DNA of 64,000 nt from Planctomycetales bacterium 71-10 (GTDB taxonomy: Bacteria > Planctomycetota > Planctomycetia > Isosphaerales > Isosphaeraceae), in the NCBI GenBank assembly GCA_001898385.1, contig MKTT01000090.1, forward strand, positions 20,509 to 84,508, in the 5' to 3' direction. The notes under the pieces are model-generated. The model was not told the DNA's origin, did not search any database, and was given only the letters and a program-made list of their open reading frames with translations. This document shows, piece by piece, positions 17,700 to 26,299 of the stretch; position 1 is the stretch's first letter; each line of letters starts with the position of its first letter. The translations under genes were made by a program, and so were the position numbers.

Positions 17700-17729
17700 T
17701 TGCCGTCCATCGGGTCGTCCGGATACCAT
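17700..17729 (+). promoter_or_regulatory. Putative sigma70-type promoter of hisH
   Basis: TTGCCG at 17700-17705, an 18-base spacer, then TACCAT at 17724-17729. The -10 box is 41 bases before the hisH ATG. Confidence 0.5.
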
Positions 17730-17770
17730 CGAGTCCGGAACGACGTCCGTTCGGCAACCTGAGGCGCGGC

Positions 17771-18376
17771 ATGATCGTCATCATCGACTACGGGATGGGC
17801 AACCTTCGGAGCGTGCAGAAGGCGTTCGAGGCCGTGGGCCATCGGGCCGAGATCGTCGAGGATCCGGATCGCATCCGAGCCGCGTCGCACGTCGTCCTCC
17901 CCGGCGTCGGGGCCTTCGCCGACGCCATGGCCGAGCTTCAACGCACCGGGATGGGCGAGGCGTTCAAGGAGGCCGTGCGGTCGGGCAAGCCGTGCCTGGG
18001 CGTCTGCCTCGGCCTCCAACTCCTGTTCACCACGAGCTATGAGGAAGGCGAATATACCGGGCTCGACCTGATCCCCGGCAAGGTCGTCCGGTTCGACGCG
18101 CGGCCGGGTCTGAAGGTCCCGCACATGGGCTGGAACACCCTGACCGTCCGCCGGCCCATCCCGCTGCTGGAGGGGATCGGCGAGGACCCCTCGGTCTACT
18201 TCGTCCACTCCTACCACGCCGAGCCCGACGACCCCGCCGACGTCGCTGCCACGTCCGACTATCCCGAGCCCTTCACGGCCGTCGTGAACCGCGAGAACCT
18301 CACCGCCTGCCAGTTCCACCCGGAGAAGAGCCAGCGCGTCGGCCTGGCGATGTACGCCAATTTCGCGGGTCGTTAG
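17771..18376 (+). CDS. hisH: Imidazole glycerol phosphate synthase subunit HisH
   Basis: A 201-residue class I glutamine amidotransferase that supplies ammonia to HisF for the ring-forming step of histidine synthesis. The catalytic triad is Cys79 in PCLGVCLGLQLLF, His183 and Glu185 in CQFHPEKSQ. The oxyanion-region signature LPGVGAF (43-49) and the N-terminal IDYGMGNL are standard. hisF is not adjacent, and the nearest his gene is hisA 1.6 kb on, separated by an S53 peptidase. Confidence 0.96.
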   Translation: MIVIIDYGMGNLRSVQKAFEAVGHRAEIVEDPDRIRAASHVVLPGVGAFADAMAELQRTGMGEAFKEAVRSGKPCLGVCLGLQLLFTTSYEEGEYTGLDLIPGKVVRFDARPGLKVPHMGWNTLTVRRPIPLLEGIGEDPSVYFVHSYHAEPDDPADVAATSDYPEPFTAVVNRENLTACQFHPEKSQRVGLAMYANFAGR

Positions 18377-18552
18377 GGCCCGAGAATCGGCGGCACCTCC
18401 CGTTCCGTCAGCACCCTCCCGCGAATCCGCCCCGAATCCCGACCGGCGTCGGTTTCATCGGCGATGCTCCACCTTGCAGGACCGCGCACGGCGCGGGCGA
18501 GGTCGAGGGATCGACCCGGCACGGACCGCCGCTTCGTCGGAGGACGGGATAG

Positions 18553-19824
18553 ATGGGGAAGACCGCGCGCCGACGTCGCCTCGATCCGAGGGGCGAGGGC
18601 CTGGAGGATCGGCGGCTGCTCTCGGGCTATTCGCCGACGCAGGTCGAGTCCGTCTATGGATTCGACGGCGTCGCGTTCACGTCGCCCGCGGGGGCGTCGA
18701 TCGCCGGCGGCGGGGCGGGGCAGACGATCGCGATCATCGCGTCGTACCACAACCCGAACCTCCTCTCCGACCTGGCCGTCTTCGACGAGGCCAATGGGCT
18801 GCCGAAGGCCGACGTCACCGTCGTGAACCTCGCGGGCGACGCGACCAACGCGACCTGGGCGTCGGAGTCCGCGATGGACGTCCAGTGGGCCCACGCGCTG
18901 GCCCCGGCGGCGTCGATCGTCCTGGTGGAGGCGAAGTCCGACTCGGGCGACGACGTGTTGGCCGCCGTCGACGTCGCCCGGAACCTCCCCGGCGTGACGG
19001 TCGTCTCCATGAGCTTCGGCTTCACCGAGACTCCCGGCCAGCACGTCTACGACTCCCTGTTCACCACCCCCGCGGGGCACGTCGGGGTCACGTTCGTGGC
19101 CGCCAGCGGCGATCACGGCCCGGCCGGAGGCGCGATGTACCCGGCCAGCTCGCCCAACGTGCTCGGGGTCGGCGGGACGACGCTGACGCTCGACGACTCG
19201 GGGGGCGTCGCGTCCGAGTCCGTCTGGTCCCTGAGCGCCAGCGGGCCGGCCCGGTTCGCGGCGAGGCCCGCGTATCAGGCCGCGTTCCAGCAGGGCCTCC
19301 GGCGGGCCACGCCGGACGTCAGCTTCCTCGGGGATCCGACGACGGGCGTGTCGATCTACCACACGCCGCCGGGCGAGTCCCAGGGGTCGTGGCGGACCTT
19401 CGCCGGCACCAGCCTGGGCTCGCCCGCCTGGGCCGCGATCGTGGCGATCGTCAATCAAGGCCGGGCGCTGGAGGGGAAGGGGAGCCTCGACGGCCCGTCG
19501 GAAGCCCTCCCCGCGCTCTACGCCCTCGCCGGCACCGACGCCTTCCGAGGGGTGACGAATACGGTCTCGGCCACGGCCGCCGGACTGGGCGTCCCGGACG
19601 TCAAGGCGCTCGTCCCCGCCCTCGTCCGGTACACGACGCCCGTCGCGACGACGACCTCGACCACTCAGGTCACGTCGTCTCCCTCCCGCGCGACGATCCG
19701 TCGCCGTCCGGCCTTCCAGAGGCGTCAGGCCGCGGCGGTCCCCCGCGCGCCGCAGACGCCGTCGCCGCGCGTCCGCCTCGTCCGCCAGCAGGGGCAGGCC
19801 AGGCGGGCCGCCATGCTGTCCTGA
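18553..19824 (+). CDS. Sedolisin-like (S53) serine-carboxyl peptidase with planctomycete N-terminal tag
   Basis: A 423-residue predicted exported peptidase. The N-terminus carries LEDRRLLS (17-24), the LExRxLLS tag found on many planctomycete surface proteins instead of an ordinary signal peptide. The catalytic residues of S53 fit: Glu105 and Asp109 in ESAMD, oxyanion Asp187 in ASGDHG and nucleophile Ser287 in GTSLGSPAW. The pro-domain of classical sedolisins is missing. The C-terminal calcium site is degenerate (AAGLGVPDV where DxVTGLGSP is usual), followed by a basic Thr/Arg-rich tail of about 65 residues. A GGAGGA site at 18539-18544 supports the ATG at 18553. It lies between hisH and hisA but has no biosynthetic link with them. 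Confidence 0.8.
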   Translation: MGKTARRRRLDPRGEGLEDRRLLSGYSPTQVESVYGFDGVAFTSPAGASIAGGGAGQTIAIIASYHNPNLLSDLAVFDEANGLPKADVTVVNLAGDATNATWASESAMDVQWAHALAPAASIVLVEAKSDSGDDVLAAVDVARNLPGVTVVSMSFGFTETPGQHVYDSLFTTPAGHVGVTFVAASGDHGPAGGAMYPASSPNVLGVGGTTLTLDDSGGVASESVWSLSASGPARFAARPAYQAAFQQGLRRATPDVSFLGDPTTGVSIYHTPPGESQGSWRTFAGTSLGSPAWAAIVAIVNQGRALEGKGSLDGPSEALPALYALAGTDAFRGVTNTVSATAAGLGVPDVKALVPALVRYTTPVATTTSTTQVTSSPSRATIRRRPAFQRRQAAAVPRAPQTPSPRVRLVRQQGQARRAAMLS

Positions 19825-19874
19825 CGCCTTCCCTCCCGACCCGCAAGGCCCCTCGCGTCGAGGCCGGTCGGTCC

Positions 19875-19903
19875 TTGCGAGGCCCCCCGGGGGCGGCTAG
19901 AGT
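19875..19903 (+). promoter_or_regulatory. Putative sigma70-type promoter of hisA
   Basis: TTGCGA at 19875-19880, a 17-base spacer, then TAGAGT at 19898-19903. The -10 box is 41 bases before the hisA ATG. Confidence 0.55.
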
Positions 19904-19944
19904 TGATTTCAGGTAAGACGGTCTTTTCGATTCGGTGAGTTCCC

Positions 19945-20676
19945 ATGCAAGTGATCCCGGCCATCGACCTGCGGGGCGGACTCTGCGTCCGCCTCCAACA
20001 GGGTGACTACGACCGCGAGACCGTCTTCGGGGACGATCCCGCGGCCATGGCCGGGCGTTGGGTTTCCGAGGGCGCGGAGCGGATCCACCTGGTCGACCTG
20101 GACGGCGCGAAGGCCGGGAAGCCGGTCAACGTGCAGGCCGTGCGGTCGATCGTGGAGTCCGTGAAGGTCCCCTGCCAGCTCGGCGGGGGGGTGCGTGACG
20201 AGGCGACGATCGCGACCTGGCTCGACGCCGGGCTCGATCGGGTGATCGTCGGCACGCAGGCCCTTCGGGATCCCGAGTGGTTCCGTTCGATGGCCGAGAA
20301 GCACCCGGGCCGGCTGGTCCTGGGCCTCGACGCGAGGGACGGGATGGTGGCGGTCGGCGGCTGGTTGGAAACGTCGGACGTCCCCGCGGCCGAGCTGGCC
20401 GCGCGGTTCGACGACCTGCCGCTGGCGGCGATCATCTACACGGACATCGCGCGCGACGGCACCCTGGAAGGCCCCAACCTGGACGCGACGGGCGCGCTCT
20501 GCCGCCGCGTCAAGACCCCGGTGATCGCCTCCGGAGGCGTCGGCGAGCTGGCCGACGTCGAGCGGACGGCGACCCTGCCGGTGGCCGGCTGCATCGTCGG
20601 TCGGGCCCTGTACGAGGGCAAGTTCACGCTGAGAGACGCCGTGGAACGCGCGGCGCGGGCTTCCTCCCGCTCCTGA
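19945..20676 (+). CDS. hisA: ProFAR isomerase HisA
   Basis: A 243-residue (beta-alpha)8 barrel that isomerises ProFAR to PRFAR in histidine synthesis. The catalytic aspartates are Asp8 in AIDLRGG and Asp129 in GLDARDG, and the phosphate-binding loops GGGVRD (80-85) and ASGGVGEL (near 194) are intact. The barrel has the twofold repeat typical of HisA/HisF, and YTDIARDGTLEGPNL identifies HisA rather than HisF. It has its own promoter-like pair upstream and no his gene beside it. Confidence 0.96.
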   Translation: MQVIPAIDLRGGLCVRLQQGDYDRETVFGDDPAAMAGRWVSEGAERIHLVDLDGAKAGKPVNVQAVRSIVESVKVPCQLGGGVRDEATIATWLDAGLDRVIVGTQALRDPEWFRSMAEKHPGRLVLGLDARDGMVAVGGWLETSDVPAAELAARFDDLPLAAIIYTDIARDGTLEGPNLDATGALCRRVKTPVIASGGVGELADVERTATLPVAGCIVGRALYEGKFTLRDAVERAARASSRS

Positions 20677-20829
20677 GCGAAGGCTCCTGATTTCCGCGCC
20701 TGATCCTGGGCGTCGAGACATCTCCTGAATCGGGACGGCCGCCGGCGCGCCGCGTCGGCCGGGCCGCGGCACGCGCCGACCCTTCGCGCCTTCCACGTGC
20801 ATCGCACCCCTCTCAGAAGGACGACAGCC

Positions 20830-22908
20830 ATGACAACGGCCTATCACGTCGGGGACATCCGGAACGTCGCGCTGGCTGGACATGGGGCGTCGGGGAAGAC
20901 CAGCCTCGCCGACGCCCTCCTCTTCGCCGCGGGCGCGACCACGCGCAAGGGATCGGTGGACGACGGGACGAGCACGCTCGACTTCGACGACGAGGAGAAG
21001 AAGCGGCACTTCACGATCGACTGCCACCTCGGCCACCTGGCCTGGAACGGGCGTCAGGTCCACCTGATCGACTCGCCCGGCTACCCCGACTTCATCGGCA
21101 ACGCCCTCTCGGCCCTGGCCGCCGTCGAGAACGTCGTCCTGGCCGTCTCCGGGCCCGCCGGCGTCGAGGTCAACACCCGCAGGCTGTTCAACGAGGCGAA
21201 GCGGCTGGGGCTGGGCCGGTTCGTCGCCGTCACCAAGATGGACGCCGACAACGTCGACTACCGCCGCGACCTGGAGTCGCTCCGCGAGACCTTCGGCCCC
21301 TCGTGCGTCCCCTTCAACGTCCCGATCGGCCAGGGCTCGACCTTCGCCGGCGTCGTCGACGTCCTCCAGAACCACGACGACGACCCCGCCGAGTGCCCTT
21401 TACCGCCGAGCGAGGCCTACCAGATGCTCGTCGAGCAGATCGTCGAGGTCGACGAGGCGCTCATGACGCGCTACCTGGAAGGGGACTCGATCGGCGTGGA
21501 GGAGCTGCGCAAGGCCGCCCACGACGCCATCGCCGCGGGCAAGCTCGTCCCGGTCCTCTGCGTCTGCACCAAGAAGGACCTGGGCGTCAAGGAGCTGCTC
21601 GACCTGGTCGCCGCCTGCGGCCTCAGCCCGGAGGACGTCCACCGCTTCGGCACCAGCGACGAGGGGGCCGAGGAGGGCGACGAGGAGATCCTCCCTGTCG
21701 AGGACGGGACGCTGGTCGCCCAGGTGTTCAAGACGGCCAACGACCAGTTCATGGGCAAGCTGAGCTTCCTGCGGCTCCTCGCCGGCCGCATCACGCCGGA
21801 CACCACCCTGGTCAACCTCCGCAGCGGCAAGACCGGCAAGGCCGGGCACGTCTACGTCCTCCAGGGGAAGGCCCAGGAGGAGGTCCAGGAGGCCATCGCC
21901 GGCGACATCGTGGCCATCGCCAAGTTCGACGACCTGCACGTCTCCGACACCGTCAGCAACGTCGGCGGCAACACGACGGTCGCCAGGCTGAAGGCCAACC
22001 CCATCCACTTCCCCGCGCCGATGGTCCCGCGCGCCGTCGTGCCGAAGGCCCGCGAGGACGAGGCCAAGATCTCCGCCGGCCTGGCCAAGATCGCCGACGA
22101 GGACCCGACCTTCACGATCCGGCGCGACGCCCAGACTCACGAGCTGGTCATCTCCGGGATGAGCGACCTGCACCTCGACGTGATCCAGCAGCGGCTCAAG
22201 AACCGCTACAAGCTGGAGATGTCCACGCACATCCCCCACGTCCCGTACCTGGAGACGATCACCGCCCCCGCCGAGGCCGACCACCGCCACAAGAAGCAGA
22301 CCGGCGGCCGGGGCCAGTTCGCCGAGGTCCACCTGCGCGTCCGTCCCGTCGAGCGCGGCAAGGGCTTCTCGTTCGTCGACGCCGTGAAGGGGGGCGTGAT
22401 CCCCAACCAGTACATCCCGGCCGTCGAGAAGGGCGTCCGCGAGCGGCTGGAGAAGGGGATCCTCTCGGGCAACACCGTGGTCGACGTCGAGGTCGAGGTC
22501 CACTTCGGCAAGGACCACCCCGTCGACAGCTCCGAGCAGGCGTTCAAGACGGCCGCCGACCACGCCTTCCGCAAGGCGTTCGCGCTGGCCCGCCCGGCGC
22601 TGCTGGAGCCGATCGTGAACGTGGAGGTCACGGCCCCGGCGTCGTACTTCGGCGACCTCTCGGCCGACATGTCGACGCGCCGCGGCCACATCACCGGCAT
22701 GGACTCGCTGCCGGGCAACCTCCAGTCGATCCAGGCCGTCGTCCCGCTCGCCGAGATGCTGGCATACGCGTCGACGCTCAAGAGCATGACGTCCGGCCAG
22801 GGCTCGTTCACGATGGAGTTGCAGGGCTACGAGCCCGTCCCGCCCAACGTCCAGCAGCAGATCGTCGACCGCTACCAGAAGTCCCGCGCGGGCATCGAGG
22901 AGGAGTGA
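20830..22908 (+). CDS. Elongation factor G paralogue
   Basis: A 692-residue translational GTPase with the five-domain layout of EF-G. The G motifs are present but altered: GHGASGKTS (17-25), DSPGYPDF (81-88, where housekeeping EF-G has DTPGHVDF) and TKMD (135-138, usually NKxD). Domains III-V (about 390-690) are complete, including the GGRGQFAEV and PASYFGDLSADM regions. These divergent EF-G-like factors may work in recycling, stress or tetracycline-type ribosome protection; the role here is open, and the canonical fusA with rpsL/rpsG is not in this window. AGAAGG at 20815-20820 supports ATG 20830 over the GTG at 20797. Tandem hairpins follow. Confidence 0.88.
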   Translation: MTTAYHVGDIRNVALAGHGASGKTSLADALLFAAGATTRKGSVDDGTSTLDFDDEEKKRHFTIDCHLGHLAWNGRQVHLIDSPGYPDFIGNALSALAAVENVVLAVSGPAGVEVNTRRLFNEAKRLGLGRFVAVTKMDADNVDYRRDLESLRETFGPSCVPFNVPIGQGSTFAGVVDVLQNHDDDPAECPLPPSEAYQMLVEQIVEVDEALMTRYLEGDSIGVEELRKAAHDAIAAGKLVPVLCVCTKKDLGVKELLDLVAACGLSPEDVHRFGTSDEGAEEGDEEILPVEDGTLVAQVFKTANDQFMGKLSFLRLLAGRITPDTTLVNLRSGKTGKAGHVYVLQGKAQEEVQEAIAGDIVAIAKFDDLHVSDTVSNVGGNTTVARLKANPIHFPAPMVPRAVVPKAREDEAKISAGLAKIADEDPTFTIRRDAQTHELVISGMSDLHLDVIQQRLKNRYKLEMSTHIPHVPYLETITAPAEADHRHKKQTGGRGQFAEVHLRVRPVERGKGFSFVDAVKGGVIPNQYIPAVEKGVRERLEKGILSGNTVVDVEVEVHFGKDHPVDSSEQAFKTAADHAFRKAFALARPALLEPIVNVEVTAPASYFGDLSADMSTRRGHITGMDSLPGNLQSIQAVVPLAEMLAYASTLKSMTSGQGSFTMELQGYEPVPPNVQQQIVDRYQKSRAGIEEE

Positions 22909-22915
22909 CGACGGT

Positions 22916-22949
22916 CGATCCCGCGCCTCGCCGATCGGGCGCGGGATCG
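22916..22949 (+). terminator. Hairpin after the EF-G paralogue
   Basis: A perfect 12-base stem (22916-22927 with 22938-22949) and a 10-base loop, 8 bases after the stop codon. There is no long T-run, as is common in very GC-rich bacteria. Confidence 0.6.
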
Positions 22950-22956
22950 AGGCCAG

Positions 22957-22987
22957 GGGGCCGAGGTGGAATCCGCACCTCGGCCCC
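22957..22987. terminator. Second hairpin between convergent genes
   Basis: A perfect 12-base stem GGGGCCGAGGTG (22957-22968) with its complement at 22976-22987 and a 7-base loop. It lies between the EF-G paralogue and the convergent DUF1559 gene and may serve both. Confidence 0.55.
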
Positions 22988-23046
22988 ACGTCGGATCCCG
23001 GGAGCCGATCCGGGGAGCCTGAAGCGAAAGCCGAGCGCCATTCAAA

Positions 23047-24111
23047 TCAGTAATCGTCGTCGTTGATGATCTCGCCGCCGTTGCGCGTGGCGAGCTTCTG
23101 CCAGACCCCGGGAGGCCCCCCGAGGATTGCGAGACCGCTGGCCGGATCCCACCGGGCCGAGTCGATCGAGTCCTTGATGAATCGCACCGATCCGTCGGCC
23201 GACAGCGCCTGGATCCCGCCCGGGTGCATGCTCGACGACGAGGTCGCCGAGGCGGACGTATGCACGGATGTGACCAGTCGGTAGGCGTTCGGCGGGACGG
23301 CGCTCACGATCAGAGTGTGGCCGAAATCCCCCAGGAACCACCAGCCCGACGTGTCGGCGACGGGGCTGTTGGTCGAATTGACGAGGCCGCGAAGGATCGT
23401 CGTGGACTTCTCGGCCATGATCAACGTGTGGCTCAGGCCATCGGTCACGGTCGCGAACGCCAGGGGGGCGAGATCGTTCAGGCAGCCGTTGGCCTTCGCG
23501 ATTTCCGATGGGTCGGGTCGGCACAGCAGCCTGGGGTCGGGGATGGCTTGCGAGTAACCACTTCCCATGATGCCCGCGTAGCTGGTGGATGACACCCGGG
23601 AGATCGAGACCGGGAACGGGGTGGACTCGGAGAAACGCCCTCTCCGCTCGCCGCCTGAATCCGGGTCGCTCGGACAGGCGAAGGCGGAGACGGCCGCAGC
23701 ATGGATCGTCCCGTTCTCGACGCTCAGGATCGATAGGCCGTGATTGATCGCGTTGTAGAGCGGAGACTGTTCGATGTGGGGCAGGATCGAGACGAGATGA
23801 CTCCGGTCGGTGGATCCGGCGCAGGGCGCGCCGGGGACGACGTATCGGGGATCGTGAGCGATCACTCGGCCTGCCGGGAGGCAGCCGTGACCATCATGGT
23901 ATCCGTGCAAGGCCAGGCCGATCTGCTTCAGGTTGTTCGCGCATTGAGCCCGCCGCGCCGCCTCTCTGGCCGACTGGACGGCGGGGAGCAGGAGCGCGAT
24001 CAGGAATGCGATCGTGCCGATGACGACGACGAGCTCGATCAGGGTGAAACCCGCCCTCCGCATCGAGGGCGCGCCGGGCGTTCTCGGCCGACGAATCCGT
24101 CGACGATCCAT
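23047..24111 (-). CDS. DUF1559 type IV pilin-like protein
   Basis: A 354-residue planctomycete pseudopilin-like protein. A basic head ends in the class III leader GFTLIELVVVIGTIAFLIALLLP (from residue 21), to be cut after Gly21 by prepilin peptidase. The following QSAREAARRAQCANNLKQIGLALHGYH is the hallmark of DUF1559 N-termini. The C-terminal part has the H-x-G motif plus a DGSVRFI strand of the family. An AGGAGCG site supports the ATG at 24111; the ATG at 24063 is a weaker alternative. The gene is 62 bases downstream of a secreted/membrane protein on the same strand. The precise role is unknown. Confidence 0.92.
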   Translation of the reverse strand: MDRRRIRRPRTPGAPSMRRAGFTLIELVVVIGTIAFLIALLLPAVQSAREAARRAQCANNLKQIGLALHGYHDGHGCLPAGRVIAHDPRYVVPGAPCAGSTDRSHLVSILPHIEQSPLYNAINHGLSILSVENGTIHAAAVSAFACPSDPDSGGERRGRFSESTPFPVSISRVSSTSYAGIMGSGYSQAIPDPRLLCRPDPSEIAKANGCLNDLAPLAFATVTDGLSHTLIMAEKSTTILRGLVNSTNSPVADTSGWWFLGDFGHTLIVSAVPPNAYRLVTSVHTSASATSSSSMHPGGIQALSADGSVRFIKDSIDSARWDPASGLAILGGPPGVWQKLATRNGGEIINDDDY

Positions 24112-24173
24112 GATTCGCTCCTGGGCCGGGTTCGCATCGTAGCTTCCGTGGCGTCGCGGTCGAATCGACGGGA

Positions 24174-25136
24174 TCATCCGGCCGGGCCGTAACCGTACCG
24201 GCGGAACACCAAGGCGGCGGCGAACACCACGGCGGCCGCTCCGACGAACATAGAAATGTAAAGAGTCTTGCGGTTTTTCGGCACGTCGACCAGGTCCGGG
24301 ACGTTGTAGAAGCTCATCTTGAACTCGGCCTCCGGGGTCGATTCGAATTTCCAATCGGTGAAATCACAGGTGGACGTCGCCCCGCTCCCCAGGCGCGAGA
24401 CGACGCGGCTGGGGAGGGAGAAGCCGTCGATGCGGGGAGGGCCGTAGCTCACCTCGGTGGAGATCCTGACGCCGGGCGTATTCCCGGTTCGGAAGTCGCT
24501 CGAACGGATGTTCCAGCCGTCCTGCGGATCGAAGACCACCGAGATGGTGCTTCTGGGATCCTGCGAGCCGACCTCGAAATCCACCTTGATGAGTCGCGAC
24601 TCGCCTTCCGTCACGTATTCGGCCTTGACGATGCGATATCCTGGCGCCTGCATGCTACGGGTGAGCGGTTTCCCGAACACCCCGTAATGCGCGTTGAGGA
24701 ACCGGCCGAACAGCGTGACATAGGCCGATCGATCCACCGCAGACGATCCGATTCCCTCCACGAGATAAGAATCGGCCCCCGACATTCGTGATAGATAGAA
24801 GGTGGAACCCGTGTCCGATCTGACGCAGTAGATGAACTCGCCGGACGCGGCGTCGGCGCCCCGCCCGGATACCTTGCGTCGAATCGTTACCTTTTCATAT
24901 CCATGACCCACGGCGAATTCCGCCGTGCTTTCCCTCCCCGGTTTCGATCCGTCGGGTTCGACCTCCGACAACCGGCAGGTGCCCTTGACCGTACCGAACC
25001 GCTCCTCCAATCGGCGAGCTGCGGGCGGATACTCGCTGTTGAACCTCTCCAAGGCATCCGTCTCACCCCTGGCCGACGACCAGGCGGTCAGCAGAATGAT
25101 GATCAGGATCTCCGGCCGCATCCGCGCCTTGCGCAT
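24174..25136 (-). CDS. Secreted, C-terminally membrane-anchored protein, unknown
   Basis: A 320-residue protein not recognised as a named family. The N-terminus MRKARMRPEILIIILLTAWSSARG is a probable signal peptide. The middle (25-280) is beta-rich, with paired cysteines in GEFIYCVRSD and TSTCDFTDWKF. Near the C-terminus a single membrane helix (ISMFVGAAAVVFAAALVF) is followed by a short basic end, suggesting a periplasmic domain tethered to the membrane. GGAG 7 bases before the ATG at 25136 supports the start. The gene order with the downstream DUF1559 gene, only 62 bases on, suggests one transcript. Composition is less GC-extreme than the flanking housekeeping genes. Confidence 0.65.
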   Translation of the reverse strand: MRKARMRPEILIIILLTAWSSARGETDALERFNSEYPPAARRLEERFGTVKGTCRLSEVEPDGSKPGRESTAEFAVGHGYEKVTIRRKVSGRGADAASGEFIYCVRSDTGSTFYLSRMSGADSYLVEGIGSSAVDRSAYVTLFGRFLNAHYGVFGKPLTRSMQAPGYRIVKAEYVTEGESRLIKVDFEVGSQDPRSTISVVFDPQDGWNIRSSDFRTGNTPGVRISTEVSYGPPRIDGFSLPSRVVSRLGSGATSTCDFTDWKFESTPEAEFKMSFYNVPDLVDVPKNRKTLYISMFVGAAAVVFAAALVFRRYGYGPAG

Positions 25137-25640
25137 CGATCTGCTCCGAGAGGATGGAGGAGTGAGGAACGCCGCGCCGTCCTTGCCCTTCGGCCGGAAC
25201 CGCCCGTCCTTCGACCAGGACGCCCGGTCGATGAGGCCGAGTCGTCGGGGGCCTATGGATCATCCGTGGGCCGAGAGGGACGCAGTCTGCCCGATCCAGA
25301 GCCATGCGCCAACACGTTTCGGAGGTCACGCCGGACGATATCGAACGAGAGATGGATGGCCCGGGATGTCGATCCTGGCGCGCTTCATCCCGCGTCACAT
25401 CGCGGGCGGTTACGGATCGGGGATGGACTTGCTTGGAGGCGTCGTGGAATTCGGACGTCGATCCGACGGGCGCCTCGCAATTTGCATCGGCGACGGCCCC
25501 TGGCCTCCGCGCGCCGGATCGGGCAGAATGCCTGGCGTCGCGGCCCCCTCAGTGGACGTCCACCGGCGTTCGGGCTTGGCCGGGCCTCCTTCGCGGCGAG
25601 AGCCGGGGGGCCGAGGGCGTGCGTCCCCGAGAGGAGGGTG
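25137..25640. other. Divergent intergenic region before upp
   Basis: 504 bases between the minus-strand secreted protein and upp. Open frames run through it but lack protein-like composition or a good ribosome-binding site. GAGGAGGG at 25631-25638 is the ribosome-binding site of upp. I see no convincing promoter pair, RNA gene or long repeat. Confidence 0.5.
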
Positions 25641-26279
25641 ATGGTGTCGTCGGTTTATGCGTCGTCGCACCCGATCGTCTTGCAGAAGGTCGCGGCGCTC
25701 CGCGACGCCCGGACGAGGCCGCCGGAGTTCCGGGCCCTGGTCCGCGGGCTGGCCATGCTGCTCGGCCAGGAGGCCACGGCCGACCTCCCCGTGCGCGAGA
25801 CGTCGGTGACGACGCCGCTGGGGCCGGCGCGGTCGTTCGCGCTGGCCGACGCCGTCGGGATCGTCCCCGTCCTCCGCGCCGGGCTGGGGATGGCCGAGGG
25901 CCTGCTCGAACTGCTGCCGGAGTCCGAGGTCTGGCACATCGGCCTCTTCCGCGACGAGGCGACCCTGCGGCCGACCGAGTATTACAACAAGTTCCCCAAG
26001 AAGCCGCGCATCTCCGTGGCGCTGGTCGTCGACCCGATGCTGGCCACCGGCGGGTCGGCCGTGCGGACGTGCGAGATCCTGATGGCGGCCGGCGTGCCGC
26101 GCCTCAAGCTGATCTCGCTGATCGCCGCCCCCGAGGGGATCGCCCGGATGGCCGAGGCCATGCCCGACGTCCCGATCCACGTCGGCGCCGTCGACGAGCG
26201 GCTGACCGAGATCGGCTTCATCTACCCCGGCCTCGGCGACGCCGGCGATCGTCAGTTCGCCACCTCATCCGAGCCTTGA
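25641..26279 (+). CDS. upp: Uracil phosphoribosyltransferase
   Basis: A 212-residue enzyme making UMP from uracil and PRPP. The PRPP loop VVDPMLATGGSAVRT (about 131-145) and the C-terminal uracil-binding stretch IYPGLGDAGDRQFAT are diagnostic. The ATG at 25641 lies directly after the strong site GAGGAGGG. It leads a four-gene nucleoside salvage operon: upp, pyrimidine-nucleoside phosphorylase (20-base gap), nupC (30-base gap) and punA (ATGA overlap). Confidence 0.96.
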   Translation: MVSSVYASSHPIVLQKVAALRDARTRPPEFRALVRGLAMLLGQEATADLPVRETSVTTPLGPARSFALADAVGIVPVLRAGLGMAEGLLELLPESEVWHIGLFRDEATLRPTEYYNKFPKKPRISVALVVDPMLATGGSAVRTCEILMAAGVPRLKLISLIAAPEGIARMAEAMPDVPIHVGAVDERLTEIGFIYPGLGDAGDRQFATSSEP

Positions 26280-26299
26280 TCGAGCCAGGAGGCCCGCCG

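Noticed and set aside
25063..25398. Possible minus-strand gene upstream of the secreted/membrane protein
   Set aside because: It overlaps the true 5' end of that gene out of frame and its composition is shadow-like.
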